64,000 nucleotides of DNA from Ruminococcus sp. (GTDB lineage Bacteria; Bacillota_A; Clostridia; Oscillospirales; Ruminococcaceae). Within the stretch, counting starts at the first letter, position 1. Every line of letters starts with the position of its first letter. A program made the position numbers and the translations under genes. Below, one piece after another: positions 9,357 to 18,712 of this stretch. The notes beneath the pieces were generated by a model that searched no databases, had not been told where the DNA came from, and saw nothing but the letters and a program-made list of their open reading frames with translations. The stretch is from positions 47,218-111,217 of the forward strand of contig NZ_JAEEMU010000043.1 of the NCBI RefSeq assembly GCF_016283395.1, written 5' to 3'.

Positions 9357-9917
9357 TTAGTTGTAGTCGGCATCTGTATCAGGCCACAGCCTGTACATTG
9401 GTGTATTTGATGATCCGTCGCCCACCCATATCTCGGTGTTTATCGGATCGCCGTCACGGTAACAGATAAACCAGCGGTTAAGCGGTTTTCCTGCCTTGGA
9501 CATAGTATATTTTATAGGTGTTTTTCCCTGACCTGTCAATGAATTGAGTGAGTCCTGGAATAACTTAGCATCGGCACTTCCGCCGCTCCATAATGAATGA
9601 TTGCCGCCTGTATTGGCAGAACCGTCTTTCGTGCAGACTGTATAGAGCGTATATGTCTTTGTTGTTCCGTTGTATTTTACAGTTTTTTGAGAAGTAGTAT
9701 TGTTCTTAGTGTAGGATAGAGTAGCATCTTCATCATCAGCAATTACAGTCATTACGGCATCGAATATTGTTTTTGCACTTGAAATGTCAGCTGTACGTTT
9801 GGATTTTCTTACGTAGCCCATTACAGAGGGTACAAGAATTGCAGCCAAAACAGCTATTATCGCAATAACAACGATAAGTTCGATAAGTGTAAAACCATGT
9901 CTTTTGAATTTTGCCAT
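9357..9917 (-). CDS. Type IV prepilin-like protein
   Basis: The 186-residue protein starts MAKFKRHG followed by FTLIELIVVIAIIAVLAAIL, the class III signal processed by prepilin peptidase between Gly and Phe, with Glu at position +5. Such proteins build type IV pili or pseudopili after methylation of the new N-terminal Phe. The C-terminal globular part is Thr/Ser-rich and ends in a segment with WVGDGSSN. The ATG at 9917 has GGGGGA at 7 bases; the track start at 9944 has none. It stands alone with its own strong promoter; no pilus assembly ATPase or prepilin peptidase is in the window. Confidence 0.85.
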   Translation of the reverse strand: MAKFKRHGFTLIELIVVIAIIAVLAAILVPSVMGYVRKSKRTADISSAKTIFDAVMTVIADDEDATLSYTKNNTTSQKTVKYNGTTKTYTLYTVCTKDGSANTGGNHSLWSGGSADAKLFQDSLNSLTGQGKTPIKYTMSKAGKPLNRWFICYRDGDPINTEIWVGDGSSNTPMYRLWPDTDADYN

Positions 9918-9964
9918 ATAAATTCCCCCTAACTTATAACGCAAAATAATGATGATTTTTTCTT

Positions 9965-9993
9965 ATTATACGATGTTTTTTTGAACTTGTCAA
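9965..9993 (-). promoter_or_regulatory. Prepilin promoter
   Basis: On the minus strand TTGACA (9988-9993) and TATAAT (9965-9970) are exactly 17 bp apart, a perfect consensus sigma-A promoter. Transcription would start near 9958, about 40 bases before the ATG. Confidence 0.85.
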
Positions 9994-10010
9994 TACATAG
10001 TTCAAAAAAA
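9976..10010. promoter_or_regulatory. Candidate operator: 12-bp inverted repeat around the prepilin -35
   Basis: TTTTTTTGAACT (9976-9987) and its exact complement (9999-10010) are separated by 11 bases that contain the -35 hexamer. On the minus strand there is no T-run after the hairpin, so it is a poor terminator for tyrS. A dimeric regulator bound here would cover the promoter. Confidence 0.45.
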
Positions 10011-10099
10011 TTTTTTGATGATGTATAGCCAAATCCGAATAATACACCCAGTATATATTCGTGCTGTATCGTTTAATCAATTACAGTGGATTTATGTAA

Positions 10100-11317
10100 T
10101 TATTTTGTTATAACTTTCTTGAAAGCCTTCTTGCCTTTGCGGACTATGACTTCGCCCTCGAGCTTTATCATTTCCTTAGGATCGGTTTTCTTTTCATCGT
10201 TGACTGTGATTCCGCCCTGCTGAACGAGACGTCTTGCTTCGGAGACAGAAGGAGCAAGCTCAGCCTTTACAAGGAGATTGAGAAGTCCGATAGCACCGTC
10301 TGTAAGGTCAGCGGAGTCTATTTCTGCAACAGGCATATTCTCGTTTGAACCGCTTCCGCCGAAGAGTGCCTTTGCAGCAGCCTTTGCCTTTTCAGCTTCC
10401 TCTTCACCGTGAACAAGCTTTGTGAGCTCGTAAGCGAGAAGCTCCTTAGCAGCGTTGAACTGTGCGCCTTCCATAGTCTTTTCCATTTCCTCAATCTGCT
10501 CTACAGGAACGAATGTGAGCATTTTAAGGCACTTGATAACGTCAGCATCGTCAACGTTTCTCCAGTACTGGAAGAAGTCGTAAGGAGAAGTCTTTTCGGG
10601 ATCGAGCCATACTGCGCCCTTTTCGGTCTTACCCATTTTCTTGCCCTCAGAGTTGAGGAGAAGAGTGATAGTCATAGCGTAAGCGTCCTTGCCCAGCTTA
10701 CGGCGGATAAGCTCTGTACCACCAAGCATATTGCTCCACTGGTCATCGCCGCCGAACTGCATATTGCAGCCGTATTTCTGGAAGAGCTGGTAGAAGTCGT
10801 AGCTCTGCATTATCATGTAGTTGAATTCGAGGAATGAGAGTCCGCGCTCAAGTCTCTGCTTGTAGCATTCAGCTGTGAGCATACGGTTTACGCTGAAATG
10901 TGCGCCAACCTCACGGAGAACTTCGATGTAGTTGAGGTTCATGAGCCAGTCAGCGTTGTTGACAACGATAGCCTTATCCTCTGAGAAGTCGATAAAGCGG
11001 CTCATCTGCTTTTTGAAGCAGTCAACGTTGTGCTGTATTGTCTCGGGAGTCATCATCTTACGCATATCCGTCTTGCCTGATGGATCGCCGATCATTGCAG
11101 TACCGCCGCCGATGAGTACTATAGGCTTGTTGCCTGCCATTTGCAGACGCTTCATAAGGCAGAGTGCCATGAAGTGACCAACGTGGAGTGAATCGGCTGT
11201 AGGATCGAAGCCAATGTAAAAGGTAGCTTTGCCTGCGTTGACAAGCTCCTCTATTTCCTTTTCGTCTGTGAGCTGCGCGAGGAGTCCTCTGCGCTTGAGT
11301 TCTTCAAAAGTAGTCAT
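10100..11317 (-). CDS. tyrS: Tyrosyl-tRNA synthetase
   Basis: TyrRS charges tRNA-Tyr with tyrosine. The 405-residue class I enzyme has the HIGH-type motif [11 protein letters not shown], the KMSKS-type motif as KMGKT, the tyrosine-binding stretch [14 protein letters not shown], and a C-terminal S4 RNA-binding domain ([18 protein letters not shown]). It starts with ATG at 11317, with AAAGGAG upstream. It lies 23 bases after a decayed kinase gene and about 900 bases downstream of a T-box leader whose specifier reads UAC, so readthrough from that leader may still control it. Confidence 0.97.
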   Translation of the reverse strand: MTTFEELKRRGLLAQLTDEKEIEELVNAGKATFYIGFDPTADSLHVGHFMALCLMKRLQMAGNKPIVLIGGGTAMIGDPSGKTDMRKMMTPETIQHNVDCFKKQMSRFIDFSEDKAIVVNNADWLMNLNYIEVLREVGAHFSVNRMLTAECYKQRLERGLSFLEFNYMIMQSYDFYQLFQKYGCNMQFGGDDQWSNMLGGTELIRRKLGKDAYAMTITLLLNSEGKKMGKTEKGAVWLDPEKTSPYDFFQYWRNVDDADVIKCLKMLTFVPVEQIEEMEKTMEGAQFNAAKELLAYELTKLVHGEEEAEKAKAAAKALFGGSGSNENMPVAEIDSADLTDGAIGLLNLLVKAELAPSVSEARRLVQQGGITVNDEKKTDPKEMIKLEGEVIVRKGKKAFKKVITK

Positions 11318-11340
11318 TATTTATTTCTCCTTTATATTAA

Positions 11341-11666
11341 TTATTCATTGTTATCATTGAGCACTGTTTTAAGCTTTAAGAGCCATTCGGGCGGCTCATT
11401 GCCGTATATTACAAGATTGCCATTTTTGTATTCGCCACATTGACGAAGCCGTTTTCATTATCCCAGAATTCGGCTTCGCTGCAATATGGCAGCACAGCTG
11501 CAAGGTCGCTAAAACGCTTTTCGTATCTGCGGTCTCCGTCAAATTCGGCATTGAGCTTGTCAGTGTCGATTATTAAGCCGAGGTCGTCGGTCTTACGGAC
11601 GAGAACTCCCGTAAAGCTGCTCTTGCCAACACAGTCGAGCCCACCTATAATAGTAAATCTTTTCAT
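11341..11666 (-). pseudogene. Decayed zeta-toxin-like P-loop kinase gene
   Basis: The N-terminus (MKRFTIIGGLDCVGKSSFTG) has a P-loop, and IIDTDKLNAE resembles the second element of zeta-toxin-like kinases. After about residue 44 the frame jumps to RRYEKRFSDLAAVLPYC, which in such proteins lies near the C-terminus, so a central segment of roughly 100 residues seems deleted. The open frame stops at 11409. In the next frame the DNA continues as EYKNGNLVIYGNEPPEWLL and ends at a stop at 11341, so one base was lost near 11434. Both lesions would destroy the enzyme. The homology is from memory of the family pattern. Confidence 0.7.
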
Positions 11667-11749
11667 ATTTTACCTGTTAAATATTACACAGATAAGCAAT
11701 GAAAACGTCGGGCGTTTTCATGTATATCACGACCTTTCGCGTACATTGC

Positions 11750-12211
11750 TCAGTCTGCGTGTTTCATTATGGCTTTGAGCAGACCGAGGAAAGCGGAGTG
11801 TATGAAGGTACGGACTGCTACAAGGAACTGTCCGCCCATAAATATATATTTAATGTATCCGTAGAAGTTTTCGCCGAAGCTGCCTGTATTCTTCTGCACA
11901 AGTGTGTCCATGTAGGGCTCAACGGTGGTATTTCCGAATGTGACGAACTCCACGAATACTGCAAGGAGTATCGCTATGGTAAATCCCAGGTTTAGATTTG
12001 CACTGTCAAGACCTGCAAGTCCCGAAAACGGGTGAATATACCTTGTGAACAGCGATGTGAAGCAAAAACACAGCACAGTGCATACAGTCATGCGTATAAA
12101 AGGTGAGTCCGCACCGTTTTTTGCAGGGCTCGTGAAGCCGATATACATAAACAAAAGCGAAACAAGGAATACTGTCAGCGAAAGACTGAGATATCCTATT
12201 GCTTTTTTCAT
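11750..12211 (-). CDS. Small membrane protein of unknown function behind a T-box leader
   Basis: The product is 153 residues with about four hydrophobic segments (residues 5-25, 37-55, 75-95, 120-145). The start at 12211 (MKKAIGYLSL) is favoured by GAGGAG 9 bases upstream; the longer open frame would run through the T-box terminator. I do not recognise the family. It is the first gene after a tyrosine-type T-box leader and ends 83 bases before the broken kinase gene that precedes tyrS. The position suggests expression rises when uncharged tRNA-Tyr builds up, so a link to tyrosine uptake or a chance insertion are both possible. Confidence 0.65.
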   Translation of the reverse strand: MKKAIGYLSLSLTVFLVSLLFMYIGFTSPAKNGADSPFIRMTVCTVLCFCFTSLFTRYIHPFSGLAGLDSANLNLGFTIAILLAVFVEFVTFGNTTVEPYMDTLVQKNTGSFGENFYGYIKYIFMGGQFLVAVRTFIHSAFLGLLKAIMKHAD

Positions 12212-12239
12212 GGCGTTCACTCCTCTCCGAAAAATAAAA

Positions 12240-12470
12240 GCCCCCGAACAGCATAAACTGTCCGGGGGCGAAGTTACTCGCGGTACCACCCCGATTTTTC
12301 CGTATATACGGAACTCGAGAAGCTGTAACGGGCTGCCCGTCCGCACCTACTGAAAAGCTTCAATGCGGCAACTCCCGAATGTAAGTCTCTGTACGCCGTC
12401 ATTCCCTTGCACCGTACGGGAACTCTCTGTATCGGGCACTGTACAGGTTTTATTCGTTCACAGTATTTAC
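12240..12470 (-). promoter_or_regulatory. T-box leader, probably tyrosine-specific
   Basis: The minus strand carries the conserved T-box core GGGTGGTACCGCG at 12279-12291. It is followed by a terminator hairpin (GCCCCCGAACAG with its near-complement, 12240-12269) and a TTTTATTTTT tract. Upstream are the stem I features AGAGAG, GGTGCAAG, and a candidate specifier UAC (Tyr) at 12381-12383, followed by A. T-boxes read through when uncharged tRNA pairs with the specifier and the UGGN bulge. The specifier assignment was made by eye and agrees with tyrS downstream. Confidence 0.88.
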
Positions 12471-12476
12471 CTGTTT

Positions 12477-12505
12477 ATCATACCACATCTTTTTTAGCTT
12501 GTCAA
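12477..12505 (-). promoter_or_regulatory. Promoter of the T-box leader
   Basis: TTGACA (12500-12505) and TATGAT (12477-12482) are 17 bp apart on the minus strand, just below the end of the GGDEF gene. Transcription would start near 12470. Confidence 0.75.
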
Positions 12506-12523
12506 GAGCCATAAGCAAGATTT

Positions 12524-13651
12524 TCAGGCAGTTGAGCGGCAATGCTTTTTCCTTTTCTCCGTGTACATATTATCGTCCATTTCGTTGAGGAACTTATCGA
12601 TAGTGTCTGCACCGCTGAAAAGGCTCTTTCCGATTGAGAAAGACAGCTGATAATCGCTTCTGTCCTCAGCATTGAATTTGCTGAGCTGATTTCTGATGCT
12701 CTTTTCGATATTGAGCAGATCGAATTCGCTGTCAGCTTCGGATATGATGATGAATTCATCACCTGCAAAACGAACGGCTACGCTCTTTGACGGCTTTGCA
12801 CTGCGTATTATCTCTGCGGCATTGATAAGAGCCTTATCTCCTGTTGAATGACCGTACATATCATTTATGCTCTTGAAGAAGTCGATATCTATCATTATAC
12901 CGCCAACCTGAGCACCTCTGCACGATATATCGGACAGGATATGGTCGAGATAATTACGGTTGTAAAGCTGTGTAAGAGGATCAATGTAGGAAAGCTCGTT
13001 CTGTAAACTCATATATGTTCCTGCGAGAGCGATCGCTATGGAACACCATACAAGGGATATGCCGTAGAACAGGAGCTGTGTCGTCGAACCTATTATAATT
13101 GGAGTTATAAACATCCATATCGGGAAAAATCTGGCTTTCGGTGAACCTTTATAGTATCTGTGTCTTACAACTACGCTTAGACCAAGATAAAGGAAAACGC
13201 TGAAAAAGTAGATATATCCCAGAGGCTGACGATGATACACATTGTTTTCATCAATTGAGAAAAGATAACCCCATTTGAGGTTAGGGATAAGTGCGAGAAT
13301 AAGTAATACCGATGGTATTGCAAGACGAGTATAGTATTTTTTTAATCGGCTTTTCTGTTTATATAGCCTTAGATCAACGTAAACACACCACATGAATGAA
13401 AGAGAGACATTCATAGCGAAAAGAACTGTATTTATGATGGCTGTCAGGGCAGTTGCACCTGCAAAAGTTTTGCCGTCTACCCAGAAGGCAACAGTTTCGC
13501 CTAAACAAGCTGCTATTGTAATACCTATCATAGCAGAAAAAACTCTGTCACTCAGCTGTTTGCGCTGACGAACGAGATAACTGCTGATAAGAAGTACGAA
13601 GAGTATCGTTACACCTATCAAGTTAGTTACTGTGATAGCTTGTAGATTCAT
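12524..13651 (-). CDS. Membrane-bound GGDEF protein (diguanylate cyclase)
   Basis: The 375-residue protein has about seven membrane segments in residues 1-215, then a GGDEF domain that would make cyclic di-GMP from two GTP. The domain contains DIDFFKSINDMYGHSTGDKAL and the signature as RFAGDEF. An A in place of the first G is tolerated in many active enzymes. No RxxD inhibitory site was found ahead of the signature. The ATG at 13651 has GGAGGATTCT directly upstream, while the in-frame start at 13669 overlaps this site. The seven-segment module is sensor-like, but its signal is unknown. Confidence 0.88.
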   Translation of the reverse strand: MNLQAITVTNLIGVTILFVLLISSYLVRQRKQLSDRVFSAMIGITIAACLGETVAFWVDGKTFAGATALTAIINTVLFAMNVSLSFMWCVYVDLRLYKQKSRLKKYYTRLAIPSVLLILALIPNLKWGYLFSIDENNVYHRQPLGYIYFFSVFLYLGLSVVVRHRYYKGSPKARFFPIWMFITPIIIGSTTQLLFYGISLVWCSIAIALAGTYMSLQNELSYIDPLTQLYNRNYLDHILSDISCRGAQVGGIMIDIDFFKSINDMYGHSTGDKALINAAEIIRSAKPSKSVAVRFAGDEFIIISEADSEFDLLNIEKSIRNQLSKFNAEDRSDYQLSFSIGKSLFSGADTIDKFLNEMDDNMYTEKRKKHCRSTA

Positions 13652-13683
13652 AGAATCCTCCTTCCCCATAGAAGACCATACTC

Positions 13684-13712
13684 ATTATAACACATTATAT
13701 ATATGCAGGCAA
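13684..13712 (-). promoter_or_regulatory. Promoter of the GGDEF gene
   Basis: TTGCCT (13707-13712) and TATAAT (13684-13689) are 17 bp apart on the minus strand, about 33 bases before the ATG. Confidence 0.7.
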
Positions 13713-13811
13713 GCTTTTAACTAAAAATTTACAAAATGTGCCTAAAATGTTTGGATTTGCAATGATTTTACCATGAATTGTTACTGATTTTAGTTTTTTT
13801 CGGTTTGGTAC

Positions 13812-13840
13812 TTGAAATTTGAAAAGGTTTGATATATAAT
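13812..13840 (+). promoter_or_regulatory. Promoter of the DUF1846 gene
   Basis: TTGAAA and TATAAT are 17 bp apart, ending 33 bases before the ATG at 13874. Confidence 0.7.
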
Positions 13841-13873
13841 AAGTTATGATGTTTTAACGGGAGGAATAAGTAA

Positions 13874-15343
13874 ATGAGTTTTAAAATCGGATTTGATAAC
13901 GAAAAATACCTCAAAACACAGTCTGAACACATCAGACAGCGCATCTCACAGTTTGGTGATAAGCTCTATCTTGAATTCGGAGGCAAGCTTTTCGATGATT
14001 TCCATGCTTCGAGAGTACTTCCGGGATTTAAGCCCGACAGTAAGCTACAGATGCTTCTTCAGCTTAAAGAAGATGCAGAGATAGTTATCGTCATAAACTC
14101 TGACGATATCGAAAAGAACAAGGTCAGAGGCGACCTCGGTATAACATACGATGTAGATGTTATCCGTCTTTTCAATGTTTTTACAAAAATCGGACTTTAT
14201 GTGAGCAGTGTTGTTCTTACCCGTTATGATGGTCAGCCTACAGCAGACGCTTTCCAGAAGAGACTTGAAGCTCTCGGCATAAAGGTATACCACCATTACA
14301 GCATCAAGGGCTATCCTTCAAATCTTCAGTATATCATCAGTGATGAGGGATACGGCCAAAATGATTATATCGTAACGAGCCGCAAACTCGTTGTTATAAC
14401 AGCTCCCGGACCCGGAAGTGGTAAAATGGCTACCTGTCTTTCACAGCTCTACCATGAGCACAAGAGAGGCGTAAATGCAGGATATGCAAAGTTCGAGACA
14501 TTCCCCATATGGAACCTTCCTCTCCGTCACCCTGTCAATATCGCTTACGAGGCTGCAACAGCAGACCTTAACGATGTTAATATGATAGATCCTTTCCACC
14601 TTGAAGCTTACGGCAAGACTACTGTAAACTACAACCGTGATGTGGAGATATTCCCTGTGCTCAATGCAATGTTTGAGACTATCCTCGGTGAATCTCCGTA
14701 CAAATCGCCTACGGATATGGGCGTTAATATGGCAGGAAACTGTATCGTTGACGATGAAGCTGTATGCGAAGCAGCCAAGCAGGAGATAGTCCGCCGTTAT
14801 TATACAGGTATGTGTGATTTTCGTAAGGGACTCATCTCGAATGACGAGGTAATGAAGCTTGAACTTCTTATGAAGCAGGCAAGCGTAACTGTTGAGGACA
14901 GAAAAGTGGTTGCAGCTGCTCTTGAAAAGGAAAAGGAAACCGAAGGACCTGCGGCAGCAATGGAACTTCCTGACGGTATTATACTTACAGGACGCACTTC
15001 AAATCTTCTCGGTGCAGTATCCGCACTTCTCATAAATGCATTGAAGCATTTTGCAAAGATAGATGATGATATACTCCTTATGTCTCCTCATGTAATCGAG
15101 CCTATCATGGCATTAAAGGTAAATCATCTCGGCAACAACAACCCGAGAATGCATACCGATGAAACTCTTATAGCACTTTCTATCTGTGCAAATACAGATG
15201 AAAACGCTAAGAAGGCTATGGAGCAGATATCAAAGCTCCGCGGCTGTGAGGTACATTCAACTGTTATACTTTCGGCAGTTGACGAGCGTATCTTCAAGAG
15301 ACTGGGCATCAACCTTACCTGCGAACCTAAATACGAATCATAA
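13874..15343 (+). CDS. DUF1846 family protein
   Basis: This 489-residue cytoplasmic protein matches DUF1846 in length and in its N-terminal MSFKIGFDNEKYLKTQSEHI. It also has the glycine-rich TAPGPGSGKMATCLSQLYHE at about residue 176, which resembles a nucleotide-binding loop, and a C-terminal part with HLGNNNPRMHTDE. The family is widespread in clostridia and streptococci, and a structure is known, but no role is established. The ATG has GGGAGGAA 7 bases upstream. It is a single-gene unit with its own promoter and terminator. Confidence 0.92.
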   Translation: MSFKIGFDNEKYLKTQSEHIRQRISQFGDKLYLEFGGKLFDDFHASRVLPGFKPDSKLQMLLQLKEDAEIVIVINSDDIEKNKVRGDLGITYDVDVIRLFNVFTKIGLYVSSVVLTRYDGQPTADAFQKRLEALGIKVYHHYSIKGYPSNLQYIISDEGYGQNDYIVTSRKLVVITAPGPGSGKMATCLSQLYHEHKRGVNAGYAKFETFPIWNLPLRHPVNIAYEAATADLNDVNMIDPFHLEAYGKTTVNYNRDVEIFPVLNAMFETILGESPYKSPTDMGVNMAGNCIVDDEAVCEAAKQEIVRRYYTGMCDFRKGLISNDEVMKLELLMKQASVTVEDRKVVAAALEKEKETEGPAAAMELPDGIILTGRTSNLLGAVSALLINALKHFAKIDDDILLMSPHVIEPIMALKVNHLGNNNPRMHTDETLIALSICANTDENAKKAMEQISKLRGCEVHSTVILSAVDERIFKRLGINLTCEPKYES

Positions 15344-15346
15344 TAG

Positions 15347-15378
15347 AAAAAGAAGCGATCTTATGGTCGCTTCTTTTT
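15347..15378 (+). terminator. Terminator after the DUF1846 gene
   Basis: The stem AAAAAGAAGCGA pairs with TCGCTTCTTTTT across an 8-base loop and ends in a T-run. Confidence 0.85.
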
Positions 15379-15379
15379 T

Positions 15380-15405
15380 GTAGGGAACGCCGCCCTCGGC
15401 GTTCC
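15380..15405. repeat. Short palindromic intergenic repeat
   Basis: GGAACGCC and GGCGTTCC flank a 6-base centre next to GTAG. The layout (TAGGG plus a G/C-rich palindrome) matches copies near 35.6, 46.1, 48.3, 49.3 and 59.6 kb. Confidence 0.5.
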
Positions 15406-15431
15406 GAACTTGAAATGGGGTTATAAGATAA

Positions 15432-15454
15432 AAGCTCCCAAAATATGGGAGCTT
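15432..15454 (-). terminator. Terminator after the rubredoxin gene
   Basis: A 9-bp stem AAGCTCCCA with its complement and a 5-base loop, followed on the minus strand by TTTATCTTAT. Confidence 0.75.
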
Positions 15455-15458
15455 ATTT

Positions 15459-15614
15459 TTATTGTTCAGAGAACATCTCTTTGCCGACTCCGCAGAGAGG
15501 ACATTCAAAATCATCGGGAAGATCTTCAAACTTTGTGCCGGGAGCAATACCGTTTTCGGGAGAACCCTTTTCCTCATCGTATTCCCAGCCGCAAGCGTCA
15601 CATACGTATACCAC
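15459..15614 (-). CDS. Rubredoxin
   Basis: Rubredoxin is a small cytoplasmic one-iron electron carrier used by anaerobes in oxygen and peroxide detoxification. The 51-residue product has both iron-binding pairs, CDACGW and CPLCGVGK, and the family core [17 protein letters not shown] chose the GTG start at 15614: AAAGGAGG lies 7 bases upstream and the protein then begins [10 protein letters not shown], as the family does. A longer frame from 15650 would run through the ribosome site. Confidence 0.93.
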   Translation of the reverse strand: MVYVCDACGWEYDEEKGSPENGIAPGTKFEDLPDDFECPLCGVGKEMFSEQ

Positions 15615-15750
15615 ATCTACACCTCCTTTGTCAATGATATGCTCCTGCATGGAGCTCTTTTAATATCCCTTTTTACTTTGTTAATTCCCATTATATAGTA
15701 ATATTGTGAACAAATCAAGGTGGGAAATAAAAATATTTATGTTAAAAGAA

Positions 15751-15797
15751 GAAAATATGTTCGATACCTTTATTTTTTATAATAAGTGTGTTATAAT
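15751..15797 (+). promoter_or_regulatory. uvrA promoter with candidate LexA box
   Basis: TTTATT (15769-15774) and TATAAT (15792-15797) are 17 bp apart. GAAAATATGTTC at 15751-15762 differs by one base from the Gram-positive LexA core GAACATATGTTC and abuts the -35. SOS control of uvrA is usual in Firmicutes, and lexA is in this window. Confidence 0.45.
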
Positions 15798-15847
15798 ACT
15801 ATTTGTACGCATAATGAAAATATCTGTAGTATTTTGAGGAGTACCAT

Positions 15848-18670
15848 ATGACCGATAAAATTGTAATTAAAGGCGCAAGAGCCAATAATCTTAAAAATAT
15901 AGACCTTGAACTGCCGCGTGACCGCCTTATCGTTATGACTGGACTTTCGGGCTCGGGAAAATCCTCCCTTGCCTTTGACACTATCTACGCCGACGGTCAG
16001 CGGCGCTACGTTGAGAGCCTTTCATCATACGCAAGAATGTTCCTCGGACAAATGGAAAAGCCCGATGTTGACAGCATCGAGGGACTTTCTCCTGCTATAT
16101 CCATAGACCAGAAAACAACATCTAAAAATCCTCGTTCCACTGTTGGAACTGTTACCGAGATATACGACTATCTCCGACTTTTATACGCAAGGATAGGCGT
16201 TCCGCATTGTCCTGTCTGCGGCAGAGTCATAACACAGCAGACCGTTGACCAGATAGTTGATACCCTTATGGCACTTCCTGTAGGCACTAAGCTCCAGCTT
16301 CTTGCTCCTATTGTAAGGAACAGAAAAGGACAGTACGCGAAAGAGCTTGAAAGCGCAAGAAAATCGGGATTTGTCCGTGTCCGCGTTGATGGTATAATGT
16401 ACGAGCTTACGGAAGAGATAAAGCTGGACAAGAATAAAAAGCACAATATCGAGATAATCGTTGACCGTATAGTTATCAAAGAGGGGATAGAGTCACGTAT
16501 CGCCGACAGCCTTGAAACTATATTCAGTCTCACAGGCGGACTTGCAATTGCTGACGTTATCGGCGGCGAGGAGATACTTTTCTCTCAGAATTACGCCTGC
16601 CCGGAGCATAATATAAGCATAGGCGAGCTTGAACCTGTTATGTTCTCGTTCAATAATCCTGTGGGAGCTTGCCCCAAGTGTACAGGACTTGGAGTTTTCA
16701 GACATATTGATCCGGATCTTGTTGTCCCGAACAAGGAGCTTTCTATCGAGGACGGAGCTATAAACGCTTCGGGCTGGAACAGCCTTGACGAGACTTCTAT
16801 CTCAATGATGTATTACCGCGCTATATCGAAGCAATACGGTGTACCTCTTGATGTACCCGTAAAAGAGCTAAAAAAGGAACAGCTTGATCTTTTCCTGTAC
16901 GGTACAGGTGACGAGACTCTGGAACTCAACCGCCCAAATTCACTTGGCGGCGGAAGCTACCGTTCGCCATTCGAGGGCGTTATCAATAACCTTGAACGCC
17001 GATACAAGGAGACTTCCAGCGAGTGGTCAAGGAACGAGATAGAGGAGTACATGAGTGAGGTGGAGTGTCCTGTCTGCAAGGGAAAGAGACTCCGCGATGA
17101 ATATCTTGCAGTTACAGTTGGCGATAAAAATATCAGCGAGCTTACCGATCTTTCAGTAAAGGACGGGCTTAAATTCTTCAACGAGCTGAAGCTTTCCGAG
17201 CATGACAGCTATGTAGGCGAACGCATAATCAAGGAAATAAAGGAACGTCTCGGATTCCTCGGCAGTGTAGGACTTGAATACCTTACACTTTCCCGTTCTT
17301 CGGGTACACTGTCGGGCGGTGAGAGCCAGCGTATCCGCCTTGCAACACAGATCGGCTCGTCACTTGTGGGAGTTCTCTATATCCTTGATGAGCCGAGCAT
17401 AGGACTGCATCAGCGCGATAACGACAAGCTCATCGCAACTCTGAAAAGGCTGCGCGACTTAGGCAATACCCTTATCGTAGTAGAGCATGATGACGATACC
17501 ATGCTGTCTGCGGATTATATCGTTGATATCGGTCCCGGAGCAGGCATACACGGCGGAGAAGTGGTATTCGCAGGAACTGTGGACAAGCTGCTGAAATGCA
17601 AAAACTCAATTACAGGACAGTACCTCAGCGGCAAAAAGAAGATAGAAGTGCCGAAGAAGCGCAGGAGCGGTAACGGTAAATTCCTTACGGTAAAGGGAGC
17701 TTCCGAGCATAACCTGCATAATGTAGATGTGCAGATACCTCTCGGTGAGCTTGTTTGCGTAACAGGTGTGTCGGGTTCGGGAAAATCCTCACTTGTAAAC
17801 GAGATAATATACAAGCATCTTGCTGCAAAGCTGAACCGTGCAAAAACAAGGTGCGGCGAATTCAGGGAAATGGAAGGAATTGAAAATCTTGACAAGGTAA
17901 TATGTATCGACCAGTCGCCAATAGGCAGGACTCCCCGTTCAAATCCTGCAACATATACGGGTGTATTCGGCGATATCCGCGAGCTTTTTGCCAAAACTCC
18001 CGATGCAAAGGCTCATGGCTATACAAGCGGACGTTTCTCATTCAATGTAAAGGGCGGACGCTGTGAAGCCTGCGAGGGTGACGGCATAATCAAGATAGAG
18101 ATGCACTTCCTGCCCGATATCTATGTACCCTGCGAGGTCTGCAAGGGAAAGAGATACAACCGCGAGACACTTGATGTACATTACAAGGGAAAGTCGATTT
18201 ACGATGTACTGGAAATGACTGTTGATGAGGGCGTTGAATTCTTCGAGCATATCCCGAAGATAGCAAGAAAGCTGAAAACCTTGCAGGAAGTGGGACTTGG
18301 CTATATTAAAATAGGTCAGCCTGCTACTACTCTTTCGGGCGGTGAGGCTCAGCGTGTAAAGCTGTCGACAGAGCTTTCAAAACGTTCCACAGGTAATACA
18401 ATCTATATCCTTGACGAGCCTACTACGGGACTTCATACAGCCGATGTCCACAAGCTCATAGATGTACTGCAAAAGCTGACAGATCAGGGCAATACAGTGC
18501 TTGTTATCGAGCATAACCTTAACGTCATAAAGGTGGCTGACCATATTATCGACCTCGGACCTGAGGGCGGTGACGGCGGCGGAATGATCGTTGCACAGGG
18601 AACTCCCGAGGAAGTCGCAAAGTGCGATAAGTCCTATACAGGACAGTACCTTAAAAGCTATCTCAAGTAA
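15848..18670 (+). CDS. uvrA: Excinuclease ABC subunit A
   Basis: UvrA is the damage-sensing ATPase of nucleotide excision repair; it loads UvrB on lesions. The 940-residue protein has two ABC ATPase modules with Walker A loops [12 protein letters not shown] near residue 32 and [13 protein letters not shown] near residue 642. It also has two LSGGE signatures ([15 protein letters not shown] and [13 protein letters not shown]). Zinc-binding cysteine clusters are [24 protein letters not shown] and CEVCKGKR. The ATG follows GAGGAG. It is a single-gene unit, and uvrB and uvrC are not in the window. Confidence 0.98.
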   Translation: MTDKIVIKGARANNLKNIDLELPRDRLIVMTGLSGSGKSSLAFDTIYADGQRRYVESLSSYARMFLGQMEKPDVDSIEGLSPAISIDQKTTSKNPRSTVGTVTEIYDYLRLLYARIGVPHCPVCGRVITQQTVDQIVDTLMALPVGTKLQLLAPIVRNRKGQYAKELESARKSGFVRVRVDGIMYELTEEIKLDKNKKHNIEIIVDRIVIKEGIESRIADSLETIFSLTGGLAIADVIGGEEILFSQNYACPEHNISIGELEPVMFSFNNPVGACPKCTGLGVFRHIDPDLVVPNKELSIEDGAINASGWNSLDETSISMMYYRAISKQYGVPLDVPVKELKKEQLDLFLYGTGDETLELNRPNSLGGGSYRSPFEGVINNLERRYKETSSEWSRNEIEEYMSEVECPVCKGKRLRDEYLAVTVGDKNISELTDLSVKDGLKFFNELKLSEHDSYVGERIIKEIKERLGFLGSVGLEYLTLSRSSGTLSGGESQRIRLATQIGSSLVGVLYILDEPSIGLHQRDNDKLIATLKRLRDLGNTLIVVEHDDDTMLSADYIVDIGPGAGIHGGEVVFAGTVDKLLKCKNSITGQYLSGKKKIEVPKKRRSGNGKFLTVKGASEHNLHNVDVQIPLGELVCVTGVSGSGKSSLVNEIIYKHLAAKLNRAKTRCGEFREMEGIENLDKVICIDQSPIGRTPRSNPATYTGVFGDIRELFAKTPDAKAHGYTSGRFSFNVKGGRCEACEGDGIIKIEMHFLPDIYVPCEVCKGKRYNRETLDVHYKGKSIYDVLEMTVDEGVEFFEHIPKIARKLKTLQEVGLGYIKIGQPATTLSGGEAQRVKLSTELSKRSTGNTIYILDEPTTGLHTADVHKLIDVLQKLTDQGNTVLVIEHNLNVIKVADHIIDLGPEGGDGGGMIVAQGTPEEVAKCDKSYTGQYLKSYLK

Positions 18671-18673
18671 AAT

Positions 18674-18708
18674 AAGAGTATTCTCTCCGCTGTGGAGGGA
18701 ATACTCTT
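18674..18708. terminator. Bidirectional terminator between uvrA and spoVT
   Basis: A 10-bp stem AAGAGTATTC with its complement, with a second pairing TCTCC/GGAGG inside, is followed by CTTTTCTTT. It serves both convergent genes. Confidence 0.8.
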
Positions 18709-18712
18709 TTCT

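Noticed and set aside
11698..11720. 9-bp hairpin between the T-box membrane gene and the kinase pseudogene
   Set aside because: No T-run follows on either strand, so I do not call a terminator. It could be chance.
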